From positions 1 to 64,000 of the forward strand of contig NZ_CALFXI010000002.1 of NCBI RefSeq assembly GCF_937958065.1: a stretch of DNA of 64,000 nucleotides, written 5' to 3'. Each line of letters starts with the position of its first letter. Position 1 is the first letter of the stretch. The notes under the pieces were generated by a model. The model was not told the DNA's origin. It saw only the letters and a list, made by a program, of their open reading frames with translations, and searched no databases. This document shows positions 35,932-43,898 of the stretch, in pieces. This DNA is from an uncultured Steroidobacter sp. (lineage in GTDB: Bacteria > Pseudomonadota > Gammaproteobacteria > Steroidobacterales > Steroidobacteraceae). Position numbers and translations under genes: made by a program.

Positions 35932-36854
35932 GCGCCGCCGCTGCCGTTCCAGAATGGATCCGCGTCCGGATCCGTACCCCAGCGCCCGTCGAGCAGCTCG
36001 ATGAAGCTGCGCACCTTGGTCGCGAGATAGCGCCGCTGCGGATAGATCAAGTAGATCCCGAGCGAGCCGGCATCGTACTGCGCCAGCACCTGTATCAAGG
36101 TCCCCGCCCGCAGCTCCTGATACACATTGAAGGTCGGTTGCAGGATCACTCCCTGGCCACGCAGCGCTGCCTGCTTGAGCAGCTCGTTGCTGGTCGCGCG
36201 CAACGTTCCCAATGCCTGCACTACCGAGTTGCGCCCGTCGCGTTCGAAGCGCCATTGCTGTGAGGGCGCTGTATCGGTGAACGCGAGACAGTTGTGATGG
36301 AGCAGGTTCTCCGGGATGTCCGGCTGCGGATTCTTTTTCAGATAAGCCGGCGAGGCGCACGCCACCAGGCGCGAGGTGGCGAGCTTGCGGGTGGTGAGAT
36401 TGGTGCGCAGATGGCTGCTGGCGCGAACCGCCAGATCGAAACCTTCTTCCACCAGATCGACGAAATGATTGCTGACCGTGACTTCCAGGCGCACATCGGT
36501 GTGGCGCGCCGAATATTCCAGCAGCACCGGTCCGACGTGCGACAGATCGAAGGCGCCCGAAACGCAGATCTTCAACGAGCCGCGGGGCACCGCGCTGTTG
36601 GCGCCGGCTACCGCTTCGGCTTCCTCGATGTCTTCCAGAATCTGGACACAACGCTGGTGATAAAGCTGTCCGACGTCGGTGAGGCTCAGGGAATGAGTCG
36701 ATCGATTCAGCAGGCGCGAGCCCAGCTCGTGCTCGAGGTGGCCAATGTACTTGGTCACCATCGGCGCGGAGACTCCCATCCGGCGCGCCGCCTCGGCGAA
36801 GCTCCCCAGCTCGACCACCCTCGCCAACGCCACCATGCAGGTGAACTTATCCAT
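35928..36854 (-). CDS. LysR-family transcriptional regulator
   Basis: A 308-residue LysR protein. The helix-turn-helix reads GSFAEAARRMGVSAPMVTKY, followed by LEHELGSRLLNRSTHSLSLTD; the MVTKY segment replaces the usual AVSR pattern. The effector domain follows from residue 90. Start ATG 36854 (MDKFTCMVAL) has a strong purine-rich GGGGGAAAG 4-5 bases upstream; the longer frame adds 14 residues. No divergent target is obvious, because the next gene to the right starts 405 bases away. Confidence 0.92.
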   Translation of the reverse strand: MDKFTCMVALARVVELGSFAEAARRMGVSAPMVTKYIGHLEHELGSRLLNRSTHSLSLTDVGQLYHQRCVQILEDIEEAEAVAGANSAVPRGSLKICVSGAFDLSHVGPVLLEYSARHTDVRLEVTVSNHFVDLVEEGFDLAVRASSHLRTNLTTRKLATSRLVACASPAYLKKNPQPDIPENLLHHNCLAFTDTAPSQQWRFERDGRNSVVQALGTLRATSNELLKQAALRGQGVILQPTFNVYQELRAGTLIQVLAQYDAGSLGIYLIYPQRRYLATKVRSFIELLDGRWGTDPDADPFWNGSGGA

Positions 36855-37259
36855 CTTTCTTTCCCCCCAGGAAAGATTCCATTGCCCAGCAGGCATCGCT
36901 CCTTAAGTGAAGCGAAATCCCGTTCGCCCCCGGCACCAATCAGTGGGTTCGCCTGTTCACGGCGTGTTCACGGCTGGGCCAACAGCGCGCTCACGCCGCC
37001 CCGCTAATTTCTGTGCATCACGAGTTAATTAGTGCACTTGCAGCAGTGTGATTGCAATAACGATGCGACGGTGGGGCTGCCGCATGAGTAGTGAGAAGCG
37101 AGCGGTGCGGTGTGATTCATGACCAGCGATTCATGAATGTCATTCCGTTCGCCGCGTTTATCGGCGCTGCCGCATTGGCGACAGTAACGCCCACGGAATA
37201 ACAGCAACAGGTAGCGGCAGCGTGACACTCGGCGCAGCGCGAATGGGAAGGTTACGGTT
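36855..37259. other. 405-base intergenic region between LysR and LpxR-like genes
   Basis: No gene I can support. GATTCATGA occurs twice 14 bases apart (37114-37122 and 37128-37136), and TGTTCACGGC-like repeats occur near 36955-36975. A 22-codon hydrophobic frame at 37133-37201 lacks a ribosome site. This is presumably the regulatory region of the LpxR-like gene. Confidence 0.4.
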
Positions 37260-38447
37260 ATGGCGACGACGAACAGGATTGGATGGGCAGCACAGCTGCG
37301 GTGGGTAACTCTCGCCGCGTTAGGCACCGCTGCATTGGTAGTTACTGATAATGAAGCGCGTGCGCAGGATCTGTCCGCACTCGAAATCACGCCGGTGATG
37401 GCGGTCAGCGACGCGAACGTGGTCGAGTCGGTCAGCGATATCGAAGATGCCATCGCCGAGGTGGTGGTGTCCGATCAGCGCATCGGCTGGCTGGCGGGCG
37501 TTGACGCGGTGCGAGTGCAGATCGACAACGACCTGTTCGCCGGCGACAACCAGGATCGCGACTACACCGGCGGCATGAGCATCACCATTTCCGGCGAGCG
37601 TGCCCGCGACGGCTTGTTGTCACTCGATCCCTTATTGCGTCATTTGGATGGGGCGCTGCTACGGGGTGAGGGCACGAACGTGCACTACGCGCGGCAGATC
37701 GGCCTCGTGGCATTCACGCCCAAGGACACACTGGTCCGCGAAGTGCAACCGGATGACCGTCCGTACGCCAGCCTGCTGTTCCTTTCGAACGGCCGGGTGA
37801 CCGTGGATGGCGACGATCGCGGCGCCTGGACCAGCAGCCTGACCGTTGGCGTGCTGGGCCTGTCGCTTTCGGAACGGCTGCACAGCGCGGTTCACGACCT
37901 GGTCGGTTCCGAAAAACCGCTTGGGTATGATCATCAGATCTCCGCGGGCGGCGAGCCGACGGCGCGCTATACCCTCGCCCGCCAGAGCCTCTGGGTCGCC
38001 GATCCGAATGGTCATGTCGATGTGAAGACCACGGTGCAGGGAAGCGTCGGCTTCCTGACCGAGGCCAGCGCTTCGATCTCGGTGCGTGCCGGCCGGTTCA
38101 ACTCGCCCTGGTGGAGTTTCGCGCCGGAGCTGACCGACTACATGGCGGCGCCGGTGCCCAGCGAGAGCTATCGCGGCGGGCGTGAGCTGTATGTGTTCTT
38201 CGGCGCTCGCGTGAAAGCCCGTGCTTACAACGCGTTCCTGCAGGGTCAGTTTCGCCACAGCGAGGTCCGCTACACCTCGAACGAGGTGCAGCCGCTGCTT
38301 GCCGAGGCGTGGATTGGCGTGGTTACGCAGATCCTGGACCAGACGCAGCTGAGCTACGCCCTGCACTACCAGACCGCCGAACTGCGTGACGGTCCGGCCT
38401 CGCGCGATGCCCTGTGGGGCGCCGTTCAGCTGACGCACGCCTTCTAA
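37260..38447 (+). CDS. LpxR-like outer-membrane lipid A deacylase family protein (DUF2219)
   Basis: A 395-residue outer-membrane protein. The signal peptide spans about residues 1-36 (cleavage after NEARA). After an acidic linker comes the DUF2219/LpxR beta-barrel, opening with VQIDNDLFAGDNQDRDYTGG, which holds the Asn-Asp pair used in Salmonella LpxR, then PDDRPYASLLFLS, and ending in LTHAF with a C-terminal aromatic. In Salmonella this family removes the 3'-acyloxyacyl chain from lipid A; activity here is inferred only from family. Followed by a strong terminator. Confidence 0.85.
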   Translation: MATTNRIGWAAQLRWVTLAALGTAALVVTDNEARAQDLSALEITPVMAVSDANVVESVSDIEDAIAEVVVSDQRIGWLAGVDAVRVQIDNDLFAGDNQDRDYTGGMSITISGERARDGLLSLDPLLRHLDGALLRGEGTNVHYARQIGLVAFTPKDTLVREVQPDDRPYASLLFLSNGRVTVDGDDRGAWTSSLTVGVLGLSLSERLHSAVHDLVGSEKPLGYDHQISAGGEPTARYTLARQSLWVADPNGHVDVKTTVQGSVGFLTEASASISVRAGRFNSPWWSFAPELTDYMAAPVPSESYRGGRELYVFFGARVKARAYNAFLQGQFRHSEVRYTSNEVQPLLAEAWIGVVTQILDQTQLSYALHYQTAELRDGPASRDALWGAVQLTHAF

Positions 38448-38480
38448 GTTTCCGTTCCCTCGATCCCCAACCCTGCAGTC

Positions 38481-38507
38481 GGCCCACCTCTGGTGGGCCT
38501 TTTTTTT
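38481..38507 (+). terminator. Rho-independent terminator after the LpxR-like gene
   Basis: GGCCCACC-TCT-GGTGGGCC is a perfect 8-bp stem followed by eight Ts, 33 bases after the stop. One of the clearest intrinsic terminators in the window. Confidence 0.93.
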
Positions 38508-38513
38508 GGCTCG

Positions 38514-40832
38514 CTATTTGGACCGAGGCAGACGCACACCCTTCAGACCGGTGTGCTGCGTGCGGAACTTCGTCGGCTTGGAACGGCGACCCTCATGCGC
38601 GTCACCGGTGCCGAGCGGTTGCCACGCCGGAATCAGATGCTGTTTGCCGGGGCCGATGAGATCCGCGCGCCCCATGCGACGAAGCGCGTCACGAAGAATG
38701 GGCCAGTTGTTCGCGTCGTGCCACCGCAGGAACGCCTTGTGCAGACGGCGCACTTTCAAGCCCTTCGGGATGTGCACGCCTTCGCTCGAATGCGTCACTT
38801 TGCGTAGCGGATTCTTACCCGAGTGCCACATCGCCGTGGCCGTCGCCATGGGTGACGGCAGGAACGCCTGCACCTGATCCGCCCGATAGCCGTTCTGTTT
38901 CAACCACAGCGCCAGCTCCAGCATGTCCTCATCGGTCGTGCCCGGATGCGCGGCGATGAAGTACGGAATCAGGTACTGCTCCTTGCCCGCTTCCCTGGAG
39001 AACTTCTCGAACAGCTCCTTGAAGCGGTAATACGTGCCGACGCCGGGCTTCATCATCTTCGACAGCGGCCCCTCGCCGATCGCCTCGGGCGCGATCTTCA
39101 GATAGCCGCCGACGTGATGCTGAACCAGTTCCTTCACGTATTCGGGCGACTCGACCGCCAGGTCGTAACGCACGCCCGAGCCGATCAGGATCTTCTTGAT
39201 GCCCGGCAAGGCCCGCGCGCGCCGGTACAGATTGATCAGCGGCGCATGATTGGTATTGAGGTTCGGGCAGATGCCCGGATACACGCACGACGGCCGGCGG
39301 CAGGCCGTTTCGATCTCGCGTGACTTGCAGGCGAGCCGATACATGTTCGCGGTCGGTCCGCCCAGATCCGAAATGACCCCGGTGAAGCCGGGCACCGAAT
39401 CGCGGATGGTCTCGATCTCCTTGATGATCGAGTTTTCCGAGCGGTTCTGAATGATACGGCCTTCATGCTCGGTGATCGAACAGAACGTGCAGCCGCCGAA
39501 ACAGCCCCGCTGGATCGCGATCGAGAAGCGAATCATCTCGTACGCGGGAATCTTGTTCGCGCCCTTCTGCTCGCCGTAGAACGGGTGCGGCACGCGCTGG
39601 TAAGGCAACTCGTAGATCGCATCCATCTCTTTCATCGAGAGCGGCAGCGGCGGCGGATTCAGCCACACATCGACGTTGCCGTGGCGCTGCACGAGCGCAC
39701 GCGCGTTACCCGGGTTCGATTCGAGATGGAGGATGCGCGAGGCGTGCGCGTAAAGGACCGGGTCGTCACGCACCGCCTCGAACGAAGGCATGCGGATCAC
39801 GGACTGCGCGCGATCGGCCGTCGGAACGTGACGATGAAACTTCACGACTTTCGCGACGGGCTGCTTCGCAGCCGTCGCACAGGCGGGCGCAGTGACGGCC
39901 TGACTCGCTGGCCCTTGGCCAGCTGCCGCCAAGGCTTCGCCAGCCGAAGCGTCCTTTCCGGACGCAGCCGCATCCGACAGATTCACTGCTCCGGGCGCGA
40001 CGTCAGTTGACGAACCATTCGCAGCTGCTGCGTTATGCGCCGCCGCCTGCATCGCCGCTTTCGATCTCGCATCGTTCGCTGCGTACGGATCGATCGGCGG
40101 ATTCAGCGGCCCGGGCTCGTCGATCGAAGTCGAGTCGATTTCTGTCCAGCCCTCCGGCGTTGCGTGTCTCACGAAGGCCGTGCCACGCAGATCGTTGATC
40201 TGATCGATCGGCTGGCCCTTGGCGAGCCGATGCGCGATCTCCACGATCTGCCGTTCGCCGTTGCCGTACACCAGCAGGTCCGCCTTCGCGTCGAGCAGCA
40301 CCGAGCGCCGCACCTTCTCCGACCAATAGTCGAAGTGCGCAATGCGCCGCAGGCTGGCTTCGATGCCGCCGATCACGATCGGCACGTCGTTGAACGCTTC
40401 GCGCACGCGCTGGGAATAAACGATCACCGAGCGATCCGGTCGCTTGCCGCCCTCGCCCGCCGGCGTGTATGCGTCGTCGCTACGAATGCGTCGATCCGAC
40501 GTGTAGCGATTCACCATCGAGTCCATGTTGCCGGCGGTGATGCCGAAGAACAGGTTCGGCTTGCCCAGGCGGGCGAAATCCTGCGTCGAGCGCCAGTCGG
40601 GTTGGGCAATGATGCCGACACGGAAGCCTTGCGCTTCCAGCACGCGGCCGATGATGGCCATGCCGAAGCTGGGATGATCGACATACGCGTCGCCGGTGAC
40701 GACGATGATGTCGCAGCTGTCCCAGCCGAGCGCGTCCATTTCCTCCTTCGACATGGGCAGGAACGGAGCGGTCCCGAAACGGGACGCCCAGTGCTTGCGA
40801 TAGGAGAAGAGTTCGCGCGGTGCTGGCTGCAT
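38514..40832 (-). CDS. ygiQ: YgiQ family radical SAM protein
   Basis: A radical SAM protein of 772 residues (UPF0313). The N-terminal domain begins with LFSYRKHWASRFG and DIIVVTGDAYVDHPSFG; the cluster motif is QRGCFGGCTFCSITEHEGR (CxxxCxxC). The C-terminal half has DLGGPTANMYRLACKS. About residues 250-327 are an Ala-rich, low-complexity insert in the linker, between ARSKAAMQAAAHN and ATAAKQPVAKVV, which I do not recall in E. coli YgiQ. Start ATG 40832 gives the N-terminus closest to homologues; an in-frame GTG at 40850 is the alternative. The function is unknown. Just downstream of the glycosylase gene, probably same operon. Confidence 0.93.
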   Translation of the reverse strand: MQPAPRELFSYRKHWASRFGTAPFLPMSKEEMDALGWDSCDIIVVTGDAYVDHPSFGMAIIGRVLEAQGFRVGIIAQPDWRSTQDFARLGKPNLFFGITAGNMDSMVNRYTSDRRIRSDDAYTPAGEGGKRPDRSVIVYSQRVREAFNDVPIVIGGIEASLRRIAHFDYWSEKVRRSVLLDAKADLLVYGNGERQIVEIAHRLAKGQPIDQINDLRGTAFVRHATPEGWTEIDSTSIDEPGPLNPPIDPYAANDARSKAAMQAAAHNAAAANGSSTDVAPGAVNLSDAAASGKDASAGEALAAAGQGPASQAVTAPACATAAKQPVAKVVKFHRHVPTADRAQSVIRMPSFEAVRDDPVLYAHASRILHLESNPGNARALVQRHGNVDVWLNPPPLPLSMKEMDAIYELPYQRVPHPFYGEQKGANKIPAYEMIRFSIAIQRGCFGGCTFCSITEHEGRIIQNRSENSIIKEIETIRDSVPGFTGVISDLGGPTANMYRLACKSREIETACRRPSCVYPGICPNLNTNHAPLINLYRRARALPGIKKILIGSGVRYDLAVESPEYVKELVQHHVGGYLKIAPEAIGEGPLSKMMKPGVGTYYRFKELFEKFSREAGKEQYLIPYFIAAHPGTTDEDMLELALWLKQNGYRADQVQAFLPSPMATATAMWHSGKNPLRKVTHSSEGVHIPKGLKVRRLHKAFLRWHDANNWPILRDALRRMGRADLIGPGKQHLIPAWQPLGTGDAHEGRRSKPTKFRTQHTGLKGVRLPRSK

Positions 40833-40903
40833 TGGAGAACGGTCGATCACGGATGCCGCGGCGACAACGGCCGCGGCCTGCAGGAAAGGGCCCGAATCTT
40901 ACG

Positions 40904-41527
40904 CTATTTCCGCGCCAATCTCGCCCGGATGCCCCCCTGATCCGGCGCCAGCGCCCGCTTACGGGTGGCGGCGCTGACCGTGGAAACGTAGGGCGAATCC
41001 TTATCGAAGAACCGCCAGGGCTTCTTGGCCCAGTCGCCGGCGTAGTCCACGCCGATCCGGGTGGCGCGGCCCACCTTCGGCGGCCGATATCGGGTTGGCC
41101 TCTCCAGCCACAAGGTGTCGCCCAGCAGATCGGCGCCATTCAGCCCGCGATCGATGTGTAATGCGCGACATAACAGGCCCGGCCCGTGGGTCGTCGAAGT
41201 GATCCCTCTTACCGGCTCCAGCCCCCGTAGCAACACCGCATGCGGCGTCCCGTCCGCGGCCGTCACCACGTTCAGGCAGTTCCAGAATCCATAAATCAAG
41301 TACACATAGGCGTGCCCGGGCGGTCCGAACATCACCTCGGTGCGCTTCGTCCGTCCTCGCGAGGAATGCGCCGCCAGGTCGTGCGGCCCTTTGTACGCCT
41401 CGGTCTCCACGATCCGCCCCACCTGCTCGCCTTCCGGCCCCGCGTGTATCAAATGCATGCCGAGCAGATCGCGGGCGACCAGCAAGGTCTCTCGGGCGTA
41501 GAAATCGCGGCTGAGTCTGGTGGGCAT
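40904..41527 (-). CDS. 3-methyladenine DNA glycosylase, Mpg/AAG family
   Basis: A 207-residue monofunctional glycosylase that removes alkylated purines. Key stretches are LARDLLG-like VARDLLGMHL, the catalytic Glu in VETEAYKGPHDLAAH, GHAYVYLIYGFWNCLN, and HGPGLLCRALHIDRGLNG. Length is typical. It is divergent from the TIR-domain gene with a 44-base gap and is followed by ygiQ on the same strand. Confidence 0.94.
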   Translation of the reverse strand: MPTRLSRDFYARETLLVARDLLGMHLIHAGPEGEQVGRIVETEAYKGPHDLAAHSSRGRTKRTEVMFGPPGHAYVYLIYGFWNCLNVVTAADGTPHAVLLRGLEPVRGITSTTHGPGLLCRALHIDRGLNGADLLGDTLWLERPTRYRPPKVGRATRIGVDYAGDWAKKPWRFFDKDSPYVSTVSAATRKRALAPDQGGIRARLARK

Positions 41528-41571
41528 CCGGTCATTATAGATATTGCGCTTGGGAACGAAGGAAGACCGGA

Positions 41572-42609
41572 ATGAAGCTAGCGATCAGTCGCGATGGGAC
41601 CAGGCTCCGAGTCGGACGCCAATCCTTTCCGCTTTACCCGGGCGACGGACGCAATGGAACGACGCTGTGCGAAGGCGGCTGGTATCCCAAAGCCCAGATT
41701 CACTTCGAGCAGATACGGCATATGCAGGAGGCGGAATTTCCGCGCGACCTGGAGGTGACAGTGGTGCCAGACCGCTCCGACTACAAACATGTGTCGATGA
41801 TGTCGATCAGCCGCTGCGGTGAGCGGATATGTTTCGATCTGGCCTGCAACTATTTTTTGCAGCAGTGGTCGGAGCCGGTCAATCTCAGGGATTTCTTCGC
41901 GGCCCTGGTTTGCGAGATGACCAAGCTCCGGGCATTCACGGTCGTGCAGTCCGTTGAGAGTAGCGGGTACGGTGATGAGGTTCTGACGCTATGGCTGACG
42001 GCCGAGGTCGATATCGGCGCCCGGCTGCACGATCGCTACCGGGGCTTGATGCGTCTGCTCAAATCCGCGCACGAAGAGGCATTGGCTCACGCGGTTCGAG
42101 CAGCGAGTGCGAAGGTGCTTGCACGCCCTTCGATGCGAGCCCGCCTGCTTGCAGTGACGCGGCGAGAACAGCCTCGCGCCTTCATCTGTCATGACTCGCG
42201 CGACAAAAGCAAAGTCGCACGGCCGATTGCACACCGGCTGGCCGCGCTAACTTGTCCGGTGTGGTACGACGAGTTTTCCTTGCAGGTGGGTGATCGTCTG
42301 CGTGAGTCGATCGAAGCGGGCTTGAAACAAGCGGGCAAGTGCATCCTGATCATCTCGCCACGGTTCTTGAGCAATGACAGCTGGTCGAAGACTGAATTCG
42401 ACTCCATCTTCACCAGGGAGCTGATGGAACGGAATGACATTCTGTTGCCGGTTTGGGTAGGCGTGACGCCGCGCCAAGTCTTCGCCTACAGCCCCGCGCT
42501 CGCGAACCGAGTTGGCATTCGCTGGAGTCTGGGAGTGGATGAAGTGGTGCGGCAGCTCCATGCGGCGACCAAGCCTGGAGCGCGCCGTCGGTCGGTGGAA
42601 GAGGGCTGA
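41572..42609 (+). CDS. TIR-domain protein with unrecognised N-terminal domain
   Basis: A 345-residue cytosolic protein. About residues 1-195 match no family I recognise; they look mixed alpha/beta with segments YPGDGRNGTTLCEGG and WLTAEVDIGARLHDRYRG. About residues 202-340 form a TIR domain: RAFICHDSRDKSKVARPIA, PVWYDEFSLQVGDRL, LIISPRFLSNDSWSKTEFD. The W-x3-E of SWSKTEF is where the catalytic Glu of NAD-cleaving bacterial TIRs lies. GGAAG precedes the ATG. It stands alone between a divergent glycosylase gene and a convergent unknown gene. An NADase effector in phage defence is possible but unproven; no partner sensor is adjacent. Confidence 0.8.
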   Translation: MKLAISRDGTRLRVGRQSFPLYPGDGRNGTTLCEGGWYPKAQIHFEQIRHMQEAEFPRDLEVTVVPDRSDYKHVSMMSISRCGERICFDLACNYFLQQWSEPVNLRDFFAALVCEMTKLRAFTVVQSVESSGYGDEVLTLWLTAEVDIGARLHDRYRGLMRLLKSAHEEALAHAVRAASAKVLARPSMRARLLAVTRREQPRAFICHDSRDKSKVARPIAHRLAALTCPVWYDEFSLQVGDRLRESIEAGLKQAGKCILIISPRFLSNDSWSKTEFDSIFTRELMERNDILLPVWVGVTPRQVFAYSPALANRVGIRWSLGVDEVVRQLHAATKPGARRRSVEEG

Positions 42610-42610
42610 G

Positions 42611-43180
42611 TTACTCGTCCGCGCCGGTCTGGGCCGGCCAGTGGCCGTGCAGCTGCATGACTTCGAGCTCGACCTGGCCGCTGGCCGGGTCGGCGGATTT
42701 GAGCCTGATGCGCATGAATTCCAGCGATTCGCCGTGCTCGTGATAGTAGAACACCGAACTGCGATGCTGGTCGCGGCTGGCGCGCGGAACGACGAATTCG
42801 TTGAAGGCGGTCTCGTGGACGAGCGGGCCGCAGCTCAGCTGCGCGCCGCTGAACTCGACCGAGATGTGAGCCGCTTCGAGGTCGCTACCGTCGACGATGG
42901 ACTTGCAGGCGAGGCGGAAGCGCGGCGGCAGGCCGGCGACACTGGGCAGGACATCCACCGTTTCGCCGGCGCGCAGTCGGACCAGCTTGCGTGTTCGATC
43001 TACGCGCTGCGCGTCGGCGACGCGAACGGTAGGAGAGTCGCGATAAACGATCGGTGCCGGAGCTCGTGCAGGCGTGCGCGTGGCGGTGGCGGGCGTGTGC
43101 TGGCGTCGCCAGTACAGTGCACCGACGATGAAGGCCGACAGGCCAATCACGAGCCATAGCTGTTGCAACACGTATTCCAT
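42611..43180 (-). CDS. Single-pass membrane protein, unknown function
   Basis: A 189-residue protein with one N-terminal membrane helix (LQQLWLVIGLSAFIVGALYW), a Pro/Ala/Thr-rich linker to about residue 45, then a soluble domain of about 140 residues with LVRLRAGETVDVLPSVAG and VFYYHEHGESLEFMRIRLKS. No recognisable catalytic motif. It is convergent with the TIR gene, with one base between the stops, and follows the flavodoxin-like gene on the same strand by 182 bases. I do not recognise a family. Confidence 0.6.
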   Translation of the reverse strand: MEYVLQQLWLVIGLSAFIVGALYWRRQHTPATATRTPARAPAPIVYRDSPTVRVADAQRVDRTRKLVRLRAGETVDVLPSVAGLPPRFRLACKSIVDGSDLEAAHISVEFSGAQLSCGPLVHETAFNEFVVPRASRDQHRSSVFYYHEHGESLEFMRIRLKSADPASGQVELEVMQLHGHWPAQTGADE

Positions 43181-43362
43181 TTCAGATCGGGGGACGCTGA
43201 AGGAGCGTCCTTCTCCTTGTTATCGGCAGGTCGCGCTGGCAACTGATGTGACCGGGTTGGAGGTCCTGACAATCGCCCGCGACTCACTACTGTCGCCGGA
43301 GTGTCCGGACCAAACTGGCAAAAAGCGACCGATTGCGTCACAGCCTGCGACGCGCTCGAGCC

Positions 43363-43839
43363 TCAAAGCACACCGAGCGCGAGCCCCGCGGCCAGCGTCT
43401 GGCCCAGCTCGGCGCAGCGCTGACGATCCGCCTCGCTCAGGTCCCCTTTGACGATCAAGGGCTCGGCACATCGTTTCCACCGGTAACCCAGCGCGATCCG
43501 CTCGATGGAGGCGACGGCGCCCGTGCCGTCGTTGCCGGCGCTGACGAAGATCGCATAGGGCAGGGCATCGACCCGGCCCTGCACCGGATAGAACGTGCGA
43601 TCGAAAAAGTCCTTGATGGCGCCGGCCATGTAGCCGAAGTGCTCGGGCGTGCCGATCAGCAGGGCCTGTGCCCAGAGCAGATCGTCGACGCCTGCCTCGA
43701 GCGCCGGCAGAGCCCGCAGCTCGACGTCTTCGCCCGCATCGGCCACGCCTTGTTTCACGGCCTCGACCATGGCGTGCGTGCGGCCGCCAGCGTGGCCCGC
43801 GTAGATCAGCAGCAGATGAGGGTGAGTTGCGGACGGCAT
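43363..43839 (-). CDS. Flavodoxin-fold / NADPH-dependent FMN reductase-like protein
   Basis: A 158-residue flavodoxin-like protein. The P-loop-like phosphate site is LLIYAGHAGGRTHAMVEAV, and the second FMN contact region is LIGTPEHFGYMAGAIKDFFDRTFYP. Length fits the flavodoxin/NADPH:FMN reductase group. A redox carrier or quinone-reducing role is likely; specificity is open. Start ATG 43839; only 59 bases from the divergent M28 peptidase start. Confidence 0.85.
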   Translation of the reverse strand: MPSATHPHLLLIYAGHAGGRTHAMVEAVKQGVADAGEDVELRALPALEAGVDDLLWAQALLIGTPEHFGYMAGAIKDFFDRTFYPVQGRVDALPYAIFVSAGNDGTGAVASIERIALGYRWKRCAEPLIVKGDLSEADRQRCAELGQTLAAGLALGVL

Positions 43840-43898
43840 TGCGGATCACATCTGTTACAGTTTCTTCGTCACCGTAACTCGTTGCACGGGAGCTCCGA

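Noticed and set aside
37133..37201. 22-codon hydrophobic frame before the LpxR-like gene
   Set aside because: No ribosome site and no conserved feature; likely chance.
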